A DNA stretch of 64,000 bases, taken from positions 7,931,001-7,995,000 of the forward strand of contig CM049402.1 in the NCBI GenBank assembly GCA_026929865.2. The letters are read 5' to 3'. Below the pieces are notes generated by a model. The model was not told the DNA's origin and did not search any database. It worked only from the letters and a program-made list of their open reading frames with translations. Origin of the DNA: Hyperoplus lanceolatus. Taxonomy: Eukaryota > Chordata > Actinopteri > Uranoscopiformes > Ammodytidae. Every line of letters starts with the position of its first letter. Position 1 is the first letter of the stretch. Shown here in pieces: positions 1 to 15,535 of the stretch. The translations under genes were made by a program, and so were the position numbers.

Positions 1-597
1 GCAGATAGGGGAACAAATGGCACTGTTCATTGGTTCTTGTAGTCATTATTGTCATTATTATTCCACATTCTGGTCCGTCTGTAATTACCCACTTCATTTC
101 CCGTCCCAACTCTAGCTGTAAGTCTACCAAATTGCAGAGCTTTTGAATCACAGGCGGAGAGGAGAAGTAAAAAAGCCTCTGAAGTCGTACACATTCAATA
201 TTGATGAGCTGAGATATTTCAGATGATTAGCATCAGAGATTTCTCTTCGCTCTTTTATTTTTACATCGGCAAGGTCAAATGCCTAAAATGTCCCACTTAG
301 ACTTATACATTTCCCAGTTGTTTGATCAGTGCACACGGTACAGAGAGCAGGGCAGATATATCTTATTAAATACATGACATTTATTAGCCTTTGAATCCTC
401 GAGGGGGAGAAAAATTATACAAAATGCTATGTAATGCAATCTAAAAATCTCTATAGAGCTATAAAGCTTTTGTTTTATATAATTGGGAAAAGACAAATCT
501 CAGCTTAAATTGTGCGTGTGTGTGATCACAGCCTAAGCACTACACTTAATCAAGCAATTTAGTTCTGTAGACATGCAAAAGCTAGTACATTAAAGGT
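1..597. other. Intergenic, nothing recognised
   Basis: AT-rich unique-looking sequence with no convincing coding region, RNA gene or repeat. It lies beyond the 3' end of the minus-strand gene that ends at 1123, so part may be its distal 3' untranslated region. Confidence 0.5.
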
Positions 598-956
598 TTA
601 AAGGAGGAGGAAGCGAGTCTGGAGAATGCTCTCAAAATAATTTATTTTCGAAATCAATGGGTATCGCCTCACAATCCGCTTCCTGCCCATACAGTACGCA
701 CACTGAAAAAAAAGATGGTGTTACTACACAGCCTAGGCTATGTACACTGCTATGTAAACAAAGGGTATGAAAACAAAAAGGGGGGGGCACTTGCAGCTAG
801 AAACATGGCCATTTACAGAGCCTAGGCTGTGTGTTAACACTGGATTTGTTTTTCAGTGCGCACACAGACGAGTAGCAGAAGAAAGATATTCACTGATGTT
901 GACAAAAAGTTATTTTGGCAACAAGCCTTCTCCAGAATCGCTGACTCCACCTTTAA
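598..956 (+). mobile_element. TTAA-flanked foldback MITE, family A (copy 1)
   Basis: The element starts TTAAAGG and ends CCACCTTTAA. Its outer parts are inverted copies of each other: a tctggagaatgct motif on the left is mirrored by ccttctccagaatcgctgac on the right. At least seven more copies occur in this window (16859, 20981, 22337, 30150, 53504, 55832, 57811). There is no coding capacity. TTAA target sites are typical of piggyBac-like and Kolobok-like elements; which of these mobilised it cannot be told from the sequence. It lies just downstream of the gene ending at 1123 and may overlap its 3' UTR. Confidence 0.75.
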
Positions 957-1122
957 GTAAACTTGCTGACAATATTCGCACAAGTTAGAATCAGCGCATT
1001 GTGAGTATAAATATAATACTGTAAATATAAAGTCCACTTCTCAAAACATCACAACATTGTCTTTGCTGTTGTGAAATCCTCATCAAGTTAGTTTGTTCAC
1101 CATGCTGCCACGGTAGAGCAAT

Positions 1123-1737
<615 letters not shown>

Positions 1738-1851
1738 TTAGATAAATAATAATTTGCTTATTATTATTAAGGTTAGGAAATTCAAATTTTCAAAGCAACT
1801 GTCTGCACTAGAATGTTGAGGTTTGAGGCCAAACAAAAATTCGTAAGTTAA

Positions 1852-1925
1852 AGCCAACATTTGAGCCAACTAATTATATTTTGTTGAAATAACCTCCCAT
1901 GTAATGTAACCTCGAGTTCTACATA
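1852..1925 (+). repeat. Short interspersed repeat, family C (copy 1)
   Basis: Contains acatttgagccaactaatta and ttttgttgaaataac. Related copies lie at 3027-3103 (inverted) and 16060-16165. The family is not identified; it may be part of a longer non-coding element. Confidence 0.4.
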
Positions 1926-1967
1926 CTAAGACCTCCAAATAAAGTATTATTTTTTGTTCAGAATGTA

Positions 1968-2907
1968 TTAAAGCGGCTACGAGTAACATTTAAATATCTT
2001 TTAAACAGCCTCATGTTTCCTCTCATAGTCATAAATTACCTTTAACAGCAAACGAGACCATCAGTGCAAAGAAAGACGTTTTCAAATAGTTTTTATTACT
2101 GCTTTTGGTCTGGTCTCACACCCAGTCCGATTTTCGGTTCGCTCGTGCAGGCTCTATGGTCACATATCCATATTGTTTGCAGATTTCAGTGTGGCGCAGC
2201 AACGTGAATTGAGAAGCCTATCCCTCCAGGTGAGGGAAGGGGAGCGGGAGCCTTGTTTGAGACAGTTATTTGTCGTCATAATGACTGATAACGGGGCTGA
2301 ACCATCAAAGAACAAAATTAAAATGCAATGAAGAAAAGCTAAAAGGGAGAGTGATATAGGCTACGGCGGGGACGAGGGCGTTGCCAAGCAACATGTATAC
2401 AATTTCACGAAAGTGAAACTAGACTGCAGTGTTTACTCCTAAATGAATGAGTGGTTGGCACTAACACACAGTTTGCTTTGCTTCACCATCATCAGATAAC
2501 CATTATCTGAAATAGTCATTATTTACATCAACAACACAAACACATTACCTCATCGTGATCCATACTAACTGCCGTCTCTCGTTCATTCGCTTTCTGTGAG
2601 GACACGTCTTTCAGCTCAGTGAGAGAGAGAGTAGTTAGGTGACACTGCTGCATCTACTCATTGCAATCAGGTGTGTGTAGCACTGACTGGCATTAGTTGA
2701 TGCAGTGTCAAAACCACTCTCACGGAGCCGAAAAGAGTCCTCACACTTTCAACACATGGACATGCACTATATTGCGCCCTTCTCAGTTCACACTCGCACG
2801 CCTGTCACGCGCTAGTAAACAGCTTTGCGACAGCGGGCGTCGTAAAAATACTACCGCTTTTGTCCAAAGGGGACGCCAACGTGCCATCTTACTCGTAGTG
2901 GCTTTAA
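1968..2907. mobile_element. TTAA-flanked 940-bp transposon, family B
   Basis: The left end reads TTAAAGCGGCTACGAGTAA and the right end TTACTCGTAGTGGCTTTAA. These are inverted copies with one mismatch, with TTAA at both edges. The interior has no long open frame, so the element is non-autonomous. It lies upstream of the 1123-1712 exon, probably in an intron of that gene. Confidence 0.7.
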
Positions 2908-3026
2908 CGCTTTCGACCGACTTGATTTAAAAAAAATTTGATGACACATAATTAGTTGGCATAGCTGTTATTGTTTGTTATTTTCAAAATGTGAGTCCTT
3001 ATACGTTTATAAAAGATACATTTTCA

Positions 3027-3103
3027 TTCCATATGAATCATAAGTTATCTCAACAAAATATAATAAGTTGTCTCAAATTTAGGCAGTTTTCCTTAAAACT
3101 TTA
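3027..3103 (-). repeat. Short interspersed repeat, family C (copy 2)
   Basis: On the minus strand this reads aaactgcctaaatttgagac followed by aacttattatattttgttga, matching the copies at 1852 and 16060. Confidence 0.4.
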
Positions 3104-3670
3104 TTGATCTAGTGATCTTCAAAATCTAGTTGAAATTCTTGATTTTTAAAGTGAATAAAGTAATGGAATAGTTTGTCATTTTGGCAAATATGCGTATTCT
3201 TCGATCAAAACCACTCTCCTGCCGTAAAATGCTGTAAAACAAGAGCCAGCAGATGGTAAGCTCAGCTTATCATAAAGACTGGAAAGAGGGGGAAACAACT
3301 ACCCAGACTCCAACTTGATTCTAAAGCTTACCAATTAACTATGTTGTTTGTTTAATCCATACAAATACTAAAGGACATAGTCAAGTATTTGTGCTCAGCT
3401 AAGCTAACCAGCTGCTATTTGGCCTACTTCTATATTTACCATTCAAACATGGTAGCCTAGTGGTGTAATCAATATTCTCATTTAACTCCGGGCATGAAAG
3501 CCAACAAGCCTATTTCCAAAAATGTCAAACTATTCCTTTAAAAGCTGCTCAGGTGTCTGGTTTGTTTGAATTAGCCTAAGAGTCCTTAAATAACAGTGGA
3601 GCTGCACACATAAATGTGATTACATTTTGCTTTTTGAGTTTGCCAAAGTGTGTCAGTAGTGCGGGGACTG

Positions 3671-6379
<2,709 letters not shown>

Positions 6380-6648
6380 ACTGGTGGGGTTTTGCACCCC
6401 TGAATCTAACTGGCAGTAAGATTCAAACCACCAATTAGTTTCAGGGCCAATCAGAGTAGATTAGGCTTTTTGGAAGGCGGGGCTTAAAGAACGGAGTGTT
6501 TCAGTCAGAGGCTGAAAGGAGGATATTGAGCAATGCCACTGTAAGAACTATAAAGGGTTTTTTAGACACTACACCATGAAAACATTGTTTCAGTTAAAAT
6601 CTAAATTATAATTTTGAACCTACAAAACCTGAAATATGTTACCTTTAA
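6380..6648 (-). mobile_element. TTAAAGGT-type MITE, family D (copy 1, inverted)
   Basis: Read on the minus strand the element begins TTAAAGGTAACATATTTCAG, passes through a gttcaaaattataattt motif, and includes a gccttccaaaaagcc-like segment and a ggccctgaaact-like segment. The same motifs, in the same order, appear at 31471-31800 and 37336-37870. The distal end is degraded. No coding capacity. Confidence 0.6.
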
Positions 6649-7216
6649 AAAGATTCAGAAGAAGAGCCAGCAAAGGCTAATGTCATTTCCTGTAAGTGTG
6701 TGACCGCTGTGTCTGACTTGAGACAACACTACTCTGTAGAAATCATTACACTATTCAAGGAGGTGCTATGTTCTATATAACTGTGCTAAAGGAAGTATCC
6801 AATTTAAGACACAACAAATGTCTTGGCCAAGGCATTTTCTACCATGAAGCCACAACCAGGCTAGCTGTTTCCCGTCCTTATTTACCTACTTCATTTTTAC
6901 GGTACACACATGAGAGTGAAATCAATATATATAGTCAGTGGACTCTCTGAAATAACAAAAATATAAAAGTGACTGATGTACATTGCTAAAGGTAATAACC
7001 CAACCTCTTGGGGCTTCTTGAAAAAGGGGGTAACTGTTGTGTGTCGATGTCTAGGTTACGAAGGACAGAGCTAAATCACCGCCATCACAAATATGTCCAA
7101 AGAGATTAAATCCACTTTTTAATGATAAGTTGCAATATCATTGTTGATGTGTATGTTTTTTTCTCACAGAATAATGGGTTAGGGAAACAGTGTCATTTAT
7201 GTTCAACTTTAATACC
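6649..7216. other. Intergenic, nothing recognised
   Basis: No gene or clear repeat seen between two transposon copies. Confidence 0.45.
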
Positions 7217-7558
7217 TTAAAGCTGCAGTTGAGAGTTTCAGCCGTTGGGATCCCAACGGCTGTTTTCCCAACGCTCTACCTGCTGTAGCTCCTCCCTCTG
7301 AACGACAGCTATGCGCGTTCATGTGAATTCAGTTACATTGACAGGAGACAAACACCATGTCCGATTCCGAGGTGATTAAACATTAGTAATGATAACTACA
7401 TACGTACATATTGAGCATACATTTTAATCACAGACATACCATGTATGCTAGCTAAAAATCATTGTAAGTGTTCTGGTAGGCCTAACAAAAGTTGCTGTAA
7501 CAGCCAGGCAAGATAGCAAACTAATTGTAACAGAGCGGAGAGGTGTGTGTGTATCTCC

Positions 7559-9242
7559 CATAGACATTATAAAGGATAGATGCCGCATTGGGCGTTGAGC
7601 GCGAGAAATGCGGGCGCCATCTTTGACCGGTCACACGTTCCACTCAGTGTAGTCTGTTTGGCAGGTGGAAGGAACTGTCAGCGCATGTAATTAATCATAT
7701 CTCATTAAATACCAAACTGATTTTCACGCGGTTTTCTTTGCTGCAAAGATCATACATGTAGCTAAGATACAGGGCACAAGTTTCGACGTGTTTTAATATT
7801 CATAGTGGGCTTTACAGTCATAGAATATTCTGATATGATATAATAACCAGACGTCCGAGTCACACACTTCGTCCAGGAGGAGATTGAAACGGAGGATGTG
7901 TTTCTGCTTGGGGAACATATTGAGGAGACAGTTTGGCATCGACAACCACCATTCCGACTTGTTGTCATTGGTTGTGTCTGTCTTTCACAAATTAAGGCTG
8001 CACCACATTGCCAAACTCGCCTCGCTTGAATTTCTCTTCGGAGTAAAATGCGATTGTAAGGATGGTTAACTTTATTTTATGCATTTGAGTATTATTGTTT
8101 GCTGTTGTTGTTTGATTTTCCCTTAATTTAATACTTTTGATTGCTGTGGTTTTGTATTGAATGTGTTTTTAAATGTACCGCGCTGCAAGGCAAGCATTGA
8201 TTTCCTGTCTGTGTCTGAGGAACCAACTCGAGACTAGACTGAACTTGGTATTCCCCCCCTAGTATAGAACATTGGACAACCAAGAAGACTTTGCTTTTAA
8301 AAAATCCCGTCCTCTTTTAAGAGGCAATTGCCTAACAAGCTTGTGTTTTAAATTAGAGAAATAAAACATATTTTTACATGAACACTCATGTTGTCCTTCT
8401 CTTTTAATGAGATATTGTATACACTGGTTTTTATTTATAGGCTATTTAATGCCTTCATGGGAAACATCCACCCTTCATATGTACCATGCTCGACTACTCC
8501 TCCTAAATTGCCCCGAGCTAACTCCAGTTTAGGAATAACTGCCTTTTCATGTAGTGCCCCTAATTTATGGAACTTAAAAATGACTGCTCTTCCTACTCTT
8601 GGTTTATTTGAATCTATGATTTCTGAATTTTACACATCTGACTATTACTGTTTTAGCTGAATTCATTGTTCATTTAGTATTTTATTTTTGCTCCTGTTTT
8701 GTATTTTGTATAGGCCTACTTTATTTAAATTAATATATTTTATCCTATTTTATTTCTGTTCTCTGTTTTATCCCTGTGATTGTCTTTATTGTGTATGCTC
8801 GTCACTGTAAATGAATAAATATATTTATATATAGCCTAATCATATATTGTTAACTTATTAAAATAGCTGACTTTACTGCCCCTATCTGTTTCTGCTTCCC
8901 TTTTCGGGGGATGTTCCTCGTTTTGATCTCGGACGTCTGGTTACTTATATCATATCAGAATATTCTATGACTGTTAAGCCCACTATGAATATTAAAACAC
9001 GTCGAAACATGTGCCCTGTATCTTAGCTACATGTATGATCTTTGCAGCAAAGAAAACCGCGTGAAAATCAATTTGGTATTTAATGAGATATGATTAATTA
9101 CATGCGCTGACAGTTCATTCCACCTGCCAAACAGACTACACTGAGTGGAACGTGTGACCGGTTCAAGATGGCGGCCGCATTTCTCGTCAGTGCCAATAGG
9201 CAGTAGCGGCCAACGCGGCGTCTATCCTTTATAATGTCTATG
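7559..9242. mobile_element. hAT-like DNA transposon with ~300-bp inverted repeats and 8-bp target duplication
   Basis: The termini are CATAGACATTATAAAGGATA and its mirror, and inverted similarity continues for about 300 bp (7559-7858 against 8927-9242) with few mismatches. The element is flanked on both sides by the identical 8-mer GTATCTCC (7551-7558 and 9243-9250). An 8-bp target duplication is characteristic of the hAT superfamily. The 1.07-kb interior has no transposase; part of it is a LINE tail (about 8440-8835). Arm similarity and the perfect duplication point to a fairly recent insertion. The same terminus appears as a 22-bp palindrome at 24784-24805. Confidence 0.8.
8440..8835 (+). 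mobile_element. LINE 3'-end fragment inside the hAT-like element
   Basis: In one frame the sequence reads PRANSSLGITAFSCSAPNLW, the conserved tail of fish LINE ORF2 proteins (usually a ...FxxxAPxLWN motif). A terminal-type stretch ending in aatgaataaatatatttata follows. There are several frame breaks and the fragment is inactive. Confidence 0.55.
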
Positions 9243-9344
9243 GTATCTCCTACTATCTATGCTCCTGCTCTGACCGCAGCTGGGAGGGGCTGCTGCGCGA
9301 GGAGCGGGCTGTGTGTCAGTGCTCCCGCTGCTCGTTGAGAAGAG

Positions 9345-9494
9345 GTGATACTTGCTTTGGCGAAAAAAGTCACCAATAACACCAGAAAAAAAGCTAGATT
9401 TGTCGCTTGTCGCTGTTTTGAAAAAAAAAAGTTGCCAGGGGGGCTGAAAAGTCACTAAATATAGCGACAAAATCGCTTTGAGTTGGCAACACTG
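9345..9494 (-). repeat. Fragment of a repeat with CAGTGTTGCCAACT terminus
   Basis: On the minus strand the fragment starts CAGTGTTGCCAACTCAAAGC and includes a gcgactttttgtcgct-like block and a run of T. I recall this as a widespread non-autonomous repeat of fish genomes, but only one end is visible here, so the family is uncertain. Confidence 0.35.
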
Positions 9495-10142
9495 AGCACA
9501 GGACGAGGGCTATATAGGGCCAGCGGAAATCCTGCTGCTAGCGGCAGGCAGCCTAGGGGCAGAGGAAGGGGACGGGGACGAGGTCGCGGTCGGAGAGGTC
9601 TTGATGTGATAGGGCAAGAAGACATGGCCGGTGTACTTTTTTTCGAGCTCTCTCCGTCTCCCTTTCAGCAGTTAACTTTTCAACATTCGTCTTTCCTCGT
9701 TTTTTTGCTGTCTTAGCGGTGTTAGTTGTTGGTATCCTGGGAACGGTAAATTGAGGGTTCGTTTGTGAAGACATTGCTACTTGCTGTCCGCCGTAGTAGC
9801 CTAGTACCAAACAGTAGGCTAGTGTCAGACTGCTAGGGTCATGAACGCTCACGCAAATGACGCATCAACGTCGTTGCCAAGGTCCCACAGCCAATAAGAA
9901 CGGAGAATCTGACCTCACTCTGATTGGTCAAAATTAACATGAGCGGTGGCAATTTTGGGGGGCAGCACACAGAGGCAGGGGAGAGCAAAGTGATAAAAAA
10001 ATATTTTCATTTTTATTTTCATTTATTTATTACGGCTCACGGCCATAGCACATGGCATGGAGCACACAATTCAACTGAAATCATTACAAAACAAAACAAT
10101 GGTGCACGGCAAGGAAAAACAAAACAAAACAAAACAAAAACA

Positions 10143-10700
10143 TCACTTAAATAATGGCAAAACATTTCTCAAAAAGGCACCTGTTTTAACAATAACCCCT
10201 GGCCTACTTGCCCTCAAAAGCGAAATCAATTTGGTCATGGATGGAAAATAAACATAATAATTTGGCAAATACTTTTTTCTAAAATACATTACATCCACAT
10301 TTTTACACTCAAAAAGTACATGGTATTCATCTCCAACACAATTAGCATCACAAAGGTTGCACATTCTTTGATTTCTTTCCAGCCCTTTGTATCTTCCTGT
10401 GACTTTAGGTATGCGGGTGTTATTGGTTCTAAAATTGCAGATGGCCTGTCTGGACTTTTGATTTTCATACAACAGATATTTTTCTAGTTTAAACTCTTGT
10501 TTAAATTCTATGTATAAGTCACAGGAAGTCATGCTTGTAAGCTCGCTCTGCCATTTTTGAATGAATTGATCTTTTAACCTCCGCTCAACAGTTCTTTTCA
10601 GCCAGTTAATGTTGTTGTACTTTTGTGTTATCCAGATGTATGACAACCCGCAGTCATCCAGTATCTGCTTCACCTGTGATACCCAGGGTGATGCATACAC
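10143..10700 (-). mobile_element. LINE ORF2 C-terminal fragment
   Basis: An uninterrupted frame of 185 codons resembles the C-terminal end of fish non-LTR retrotransposon ORF2. It contains WLKRTVERRLKDQFIQKWQS, the zinc-knuckle-like CNLCDANCVGDEYHVLFEC, and a tail with LPNYY. No reverse transcriptase or endonuclease region remains, so this is a 5'-truncated copy. It lies on the minus strand inside the outer element 7217-10812. The long intact frame suggests modest age. The exact LINE clade is not determined. Confidence 0.65.
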
Positions 10701-10812
10701 ACTGCTGCTATGCAGGCTGTGTAGCTGACCACTTCACCTACATATAGCTGAATGGCTATTATGACAGTTTTGCCAAATATTACAGTAAAAAAACTCTCAA
10801 CTGCAGCTTTAA

Positions 10813-11706
10813 CAGAAAATGGGAAAAAAATGGCAAACAAGAGGACAGCATCATCTCCATGGTAACACCACAATGATTTCAACAGCAGCCAGAGCTACAT
10901 AGATGCATAGCAATATGTCTTTCATGCTGAGAGAATCATTGTATCCACCCTGCAGTGAACTTGTGCAAATGGCTCTAACCTGCTGTTCCAAAGGGAACGC
11001 TACATAGTTTTGGCAATTACGGCCGTGTTTTATATCTAATTAGGTCTCATTCAGCGCAGATATCTAACATATGCTTTTGTGAGATGATCAGTATGGAGCC
11101 TAATGACAGAGTATAGAGGCCTAACCACCCACCGCCTTTTCATTCATTGTCTTTTTCTCTCTGATAGCCTTCAGAGTGAATACATACGGGGGCGTCTTCA
11201 GAATTTGATAAAATAATATTCATTCCACTGACTTTTACAAGTTGGGGCCTAGGCATAAGCACTGTCGCTATAGAAGTCACTGGAGTGTTTTCCCACAAGT
11301 CTCTGAGCAATTACTGATCTGTCAATCTACATAATGTGGAGGAAAGAGAAATGCTTGACGTAAACTGCTGGAGACCGGGGGGAGGAGATGCCGAGTAAGA
11401 AAAGCGGGAGCAGAGGTTATAGAGGAAAGAAAAGAGTGGGGAAATGGAGGAGTTGTTGTTGTGAGCCAGTCATCAATAACTGACCGGCTTGCTTCCACTT
11501 CATTTAGATGTGGAAAACACTCTGTTTGATTTGGAAAAACCAAAGTCCAAATGAAAGTGTCCTATACTGATTCACCTGGCTGGCCCGCATTGCCTCCTCT
11601 TTATCTTGCCCTACTTTAGAAACCCAGGGCTGCTGCCTGGCTACCACAGAATGTAACCAGACTGTAGTAGTGTAGCACCCTAAAACCCATACTGGACCTT
11701 ACACAT

Positions 11707-11750
<44 letters not shown>

Positions 11751-12741
11751 GCATGTATGCATAAACACACACACACACACACACGCACACACCTGCTCCT
11801 GACAGGTTTCCTGCCCAGGACTGCGGCACCAAAGACAGGCCTGGCCGTCTGGGATTACTGGTAATTAGAGGGGCAGATTAGAGACCAAATCTCCAGATGG
11901 CCGAGGTGAATCCCGTGCCCAACGACACAGCACCGACGGACACATTTCTCACTCATTCCTTAAAAGCAGGATACAGTAGAAACAGATTGACTGCTTGTGG
12001 CCATTACACATTGTTATTACCAAGTTCCTTCACTGTGTAATGTGTTACTACTATATAAATTACTATATAATAAGATATGAAGTGCGACATTATATCTAGT
12101 TCATGCAAAACTTTCCACAACAAAATTATAAACGTAAAAAAATGATCCCCTCCCCCCTTCATCAGATTGAAGATGAATTTGCTGTCTTGTGACATGTATT
12201 TGCACACAAAAAAGAGAAACTACTGCAAAATAAATAATGGAAAATATCAAATGATGTTCAGATAGGAATGCGTTATGAAACAATGTCTCCCTGGGCACAG
12301 ATTCATAAAAGCGCCAAGCTCCAAAGTTCAATTTATTCCGACATAAAAACATAAAGCGTTTGCCATTAAAAAGAATTGGACGCATATGTCCATAAAATCA
12401 CACACGTAGATGAGAACGACATAAAACGATGTTCCGTTATAAAAAAAAAACTGTCAAAGGAAGTGAGAGGGGCAAAAGAACAACAGTTGAGACAGCAGCG
12501 TGAAGACAAGCCAGGATAAGAATGAGGATGACAATTATTTTCTCATTACAAAGAAAACCAAATTCCTGATAGTTTTGATGTGATTTCTGGAAAAGTTTCA
12601 TAAGGAAAATCTATGAGTTACAATTTTTACACTATGGACCTACAGTGTCTATCCTTATAGGCCTATGCCAGTCAGTCACTCGCAACCAAGCCTAGCGAGG
12701 CATGTTCAACTGTCTTCCAACTGTTCCCTCAGTCTGTTTTA
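10813..12741. other. Intergenic with CA repeats
   Basis: No gene recognised. It holds (CA)n tracts at 11710-11748 and around 11766-11784. Short open frames show no coding signature. Confidence 0.5.
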
Positions 12742-12744
12742 TAA

Positions 12745-13749
12745 GGGTGTATTCACACATGGATAGTCCGTTAGTTCACTTGCTTTGGTCCAGACCAAAT
12801 AGAATTTGGATTTTTTTTTGTTGGTGTGGTCCACTTTCATATTGCCCCTTTTGCAAGTGGACCAGCATTACGAAGCAAAACCACACGTGATCTGAAGTCA
12901 TTCATTCATTGGACAGACATTCTGGGGTGGAGAGAAGCAGGAAGAACGAAGTAAAAACTGCGAAATATATCATTGATATAATATGGGGTTAAAAATAATA
13001 AAAATGCCTACATCTAGCCTATAAATAAAGAAGAAACACATCAAATTATTATTGTTTCATATGGTTATAATATGTAGCCCCATGTCAATGCCACGTTATG
13101 TGGCTTCTAGCCTACGATGTGAAACATCATTTTTACTGTATTTTTGCTGCTGGACGCGCGGCTCGCGTGAAGAATAGGCTCAAACTGAAACACAGCTGAT
13201 TTAGCTGTGTATCAGCTGGGTGTCAGTTCGGCGCAGTTCAGCACCAAACTGACACGGGATAGTATTGACGGTGGGAAGAACAATAAAAACACACACTTCA
13301 TGCAAAGCGCAGCGTGAACCTGTTGGCACTGTAGGCTACGGGAGACGCTCCTCTCCATCTGATCGCTGATCCGCACGCGTCATTATCAAATGTAATATTT
13401 TCGCTCGGTGCAAACCACAACTAATCTTCCTAACAATGGCGACAACAACACTTTCCCATAATGTGAAGCTGATGGCGATTTATTAAAAAAGAAAAGAAAG
13501 AAAAGGCGCAGTGCTTCCTGTAATTGGGTCGGATCGAGTCCGGCCAAATTCACACCACAAACGAACTGCAGCAGAGTGCGTTTCGAAGCGCATCGAGACC
13601 ACCTCTTCAGCTGGGTCTCGGAGCGTTTGTTTGGTCCGCCCCCGAGTGCGATTGCTGTATTCACACCTGTCTGAAAGATGCGCACCGAAGGTGGAAGTGC
13701 ACCTGAGTTCGTTTCAACCGAACTAAACACAGCATGTGTGAATACACCC
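12745..13749. mobile_element. Non-autonomous PIF/Harbinger-like transposon
   Basis: The 18-bp end AGGGTGTATTCACACATG (12744-12761) is matched perfectly by CATGTGTGAATACACCCT (13733-13750). The trinucleotide TAA stands on both outer sides (12742-12744 and 13750-13752, the shared base being ambiguous). A 3-bp TWA target duplication is the Harbinger hallmark. The roughly 1-kb interior has no transposase, so it would depend on an enzyme in trans. A LINE tail begins directly at its right edge. Confidence 0.65.
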
Positions 13750-13750
13750 T

Positions 13751-14580
13751 AAGAGGGGACTTGTCATGTCAAACGGCCAAATTATTTATGCACGCTATGA
13801 TTTTTTCTCATTTGTCATACTGTATCACATCATGGTCACAAACTTCTTCTAGCACATTAAAACCTATCTTTTCAATATACAAACAGACAATAAAAGTCAT
13901 GGACCGGAAACCCATGAGATGGCATCACTGTGGCATTCTAAAAACACACTACCTTCTCACCTTTGATAACTTTATTAATTTGAGTAATCTTGTTTTTCAA
14001 GTGTGTAAATAACCATGTGTCACCACTGTTGTCTGAATTGGCCATCAGACGTCAGAGCTCTCGTCGGGCAAATACACGAGCCTCCATCAATGGTGATTGT
14101 CTTGTTCCAATGCACAAGACATCTTTCGGTCAGTCTGTTTTCTCTGCAAAGGGGGCAAAACTGTGGAACCTCTTGCCCACTAGTCTAAAACTAGAGACTA
14201 ATAGCAACACTTTTAACAGATAACTTAAACAACAGCTCAAATCAAATCAACAGTGCTCACACAAATAATTTACAACTGGTTTATTGTTTGATCATGCTGC
14301 CTTTGTTTTACTCTACGTAGCCTATATATATATTTGACTCATTATATTTCTGCTCTGTACTCTATTGTATTCTGCCTTTTTAATCTTTTAATTATCATTG
14401 TTTTATCAGTATTTGATCTTGTTTCTGTTTTGTTTAGTTTATTTTGTTGTTTTTAAAAAAGCCTCCTGTGAACAGGTGTTGTAAACTAGCATTTATGCTA
14501 ACACACTGTAAACAATGCATCTGGTTCGTCCAATGAAATTGTCATGTCCACTCCAAATAAAATCTACTCTACTGTTACTG
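13751..14580 (+). mobile_element. LINE ORF2 C-terminal and 3' end fragment
   Basis: Two overlapping frames carry LINE ORF2 tail motifs: IFSHLSYCITSW followed by an IYKQTIKVMDRKP segment, then TSFGQSVFSAKGAKLWNLLP. A 3' region follows, ending near ccaaataaaatctactctactg. At least one frameshift separates the two parts (around 14000). Plus strand, 5'-truncated, inactive. Confidence 0.65.
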
Positions 14581-15395
14581 ACACAACTTCCGCATCACTT
14601 TGCCCAATCTGGTATTTCTCTCCTCTTCCTCTTTTCCTTTGCGCCACCACTCGTGATCTTTACTCACTGTGTATCTTGTATCCGTCTCTTTCACACTGTA
14701 TATAAAGGGAACTTTGCCACTTGACTTATCCTTTTCGCTGCTTTCTTTTAATCCTACATCCGCCTCTGACATTACAACTCATGATTTCATCCTCCCTCTT
14801 TCACACCCGACTATTACTTTTAATTTCAACACATCCCACATGCTCTCCTCTGTCAGTTCCTCCTTCTTTATCTTGGTTTATAGAAAACAAAGTGAGTGTT
14901 AATGATAAAGAGAGGATAAGAAGAGAATAAATGAAACGATGCTATTCGCTATTCACCACTAGTGACATCATCATTTTCTCTTTCAGCTTCTAGTCCTGGA
15001 CCCATGCCCTTGGACCTTGCGTGGCAAAGTCCCCCTTCCAATATGTTTCGTGATAGCTGCTTTTTCTGTGGGACATGTGTGTGAGTTGGGAAAAGCAGCC
15101 TGGGCATGTGTGTAGCCATGCTGAAGGATGGAGAAGTGCAGTGGTGGCTACACATCTGACTGAATGCCTGGGCTCACTATAAATAACCCAACTCACAATA
15201 AGACCAAGATGCCCCCGGGCCGAACGCTACTGTACTACACTGTGCGCATATGGGCTTCCATTGGCAGTGTGGGCAAACCGTGTTGTCGTCAAGGGGACAC
15301 ACACACACACACAAAAGGACACCGTTTGGGGCTTTAGCTCACATGCATAGCTACATGTGCAAATGGACAAAAGCAGGCAAAGCTCCCTGCTGACG

Positions 15396-15397
<2 letters not shown>

Positions 15398-15444
<47 letters not shown>

Positions 15445-15535
15445 TCACTCACTCGCTCACTCACTCACTCACTCACTCACTCACTCACTCACTCACTCAC
15501 TCACTCACTCACTCACTCACTCACTCACACACACA
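15398..15535. repeat. Compound (CA)n / (TCAC)n microsatellite
   Basis: About 21 CA units run into about 18 TCAC units, then back to CA. Confidence 0.95.

Larger units (their letters stand above)
7217..10812. mobile_element. Outer TTAA-flanked transposon, family E, with nested insertions
   Basis: The left end is TTAAAGCTGCAGTTGAGAG (7217 on) and the right end CTCTCAACTGCAGCTTTAA (ending 10812); at least 22 bp match perfectly in inverted orientation, and TTAA is at each edge. The 3.6-kb interior is mostly later insertions: a hAT-like element (7559-9242) and a LINE tail (10143-10700). Without these the element would be roughly 1.3 kb. No transposase is recognised. The alternative, that the two termini belong to separate insertions of one family in opposite orientation, cannot be excluded. 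Confidence 0.6.

Noticed and set aside
9483-9716. Frame with GRGRGRGRGRGR suggesting an RGG protein
   Set aside because: Low-complexity repeat inside a transposon; no homologous context and it begins in a repeat terminus.
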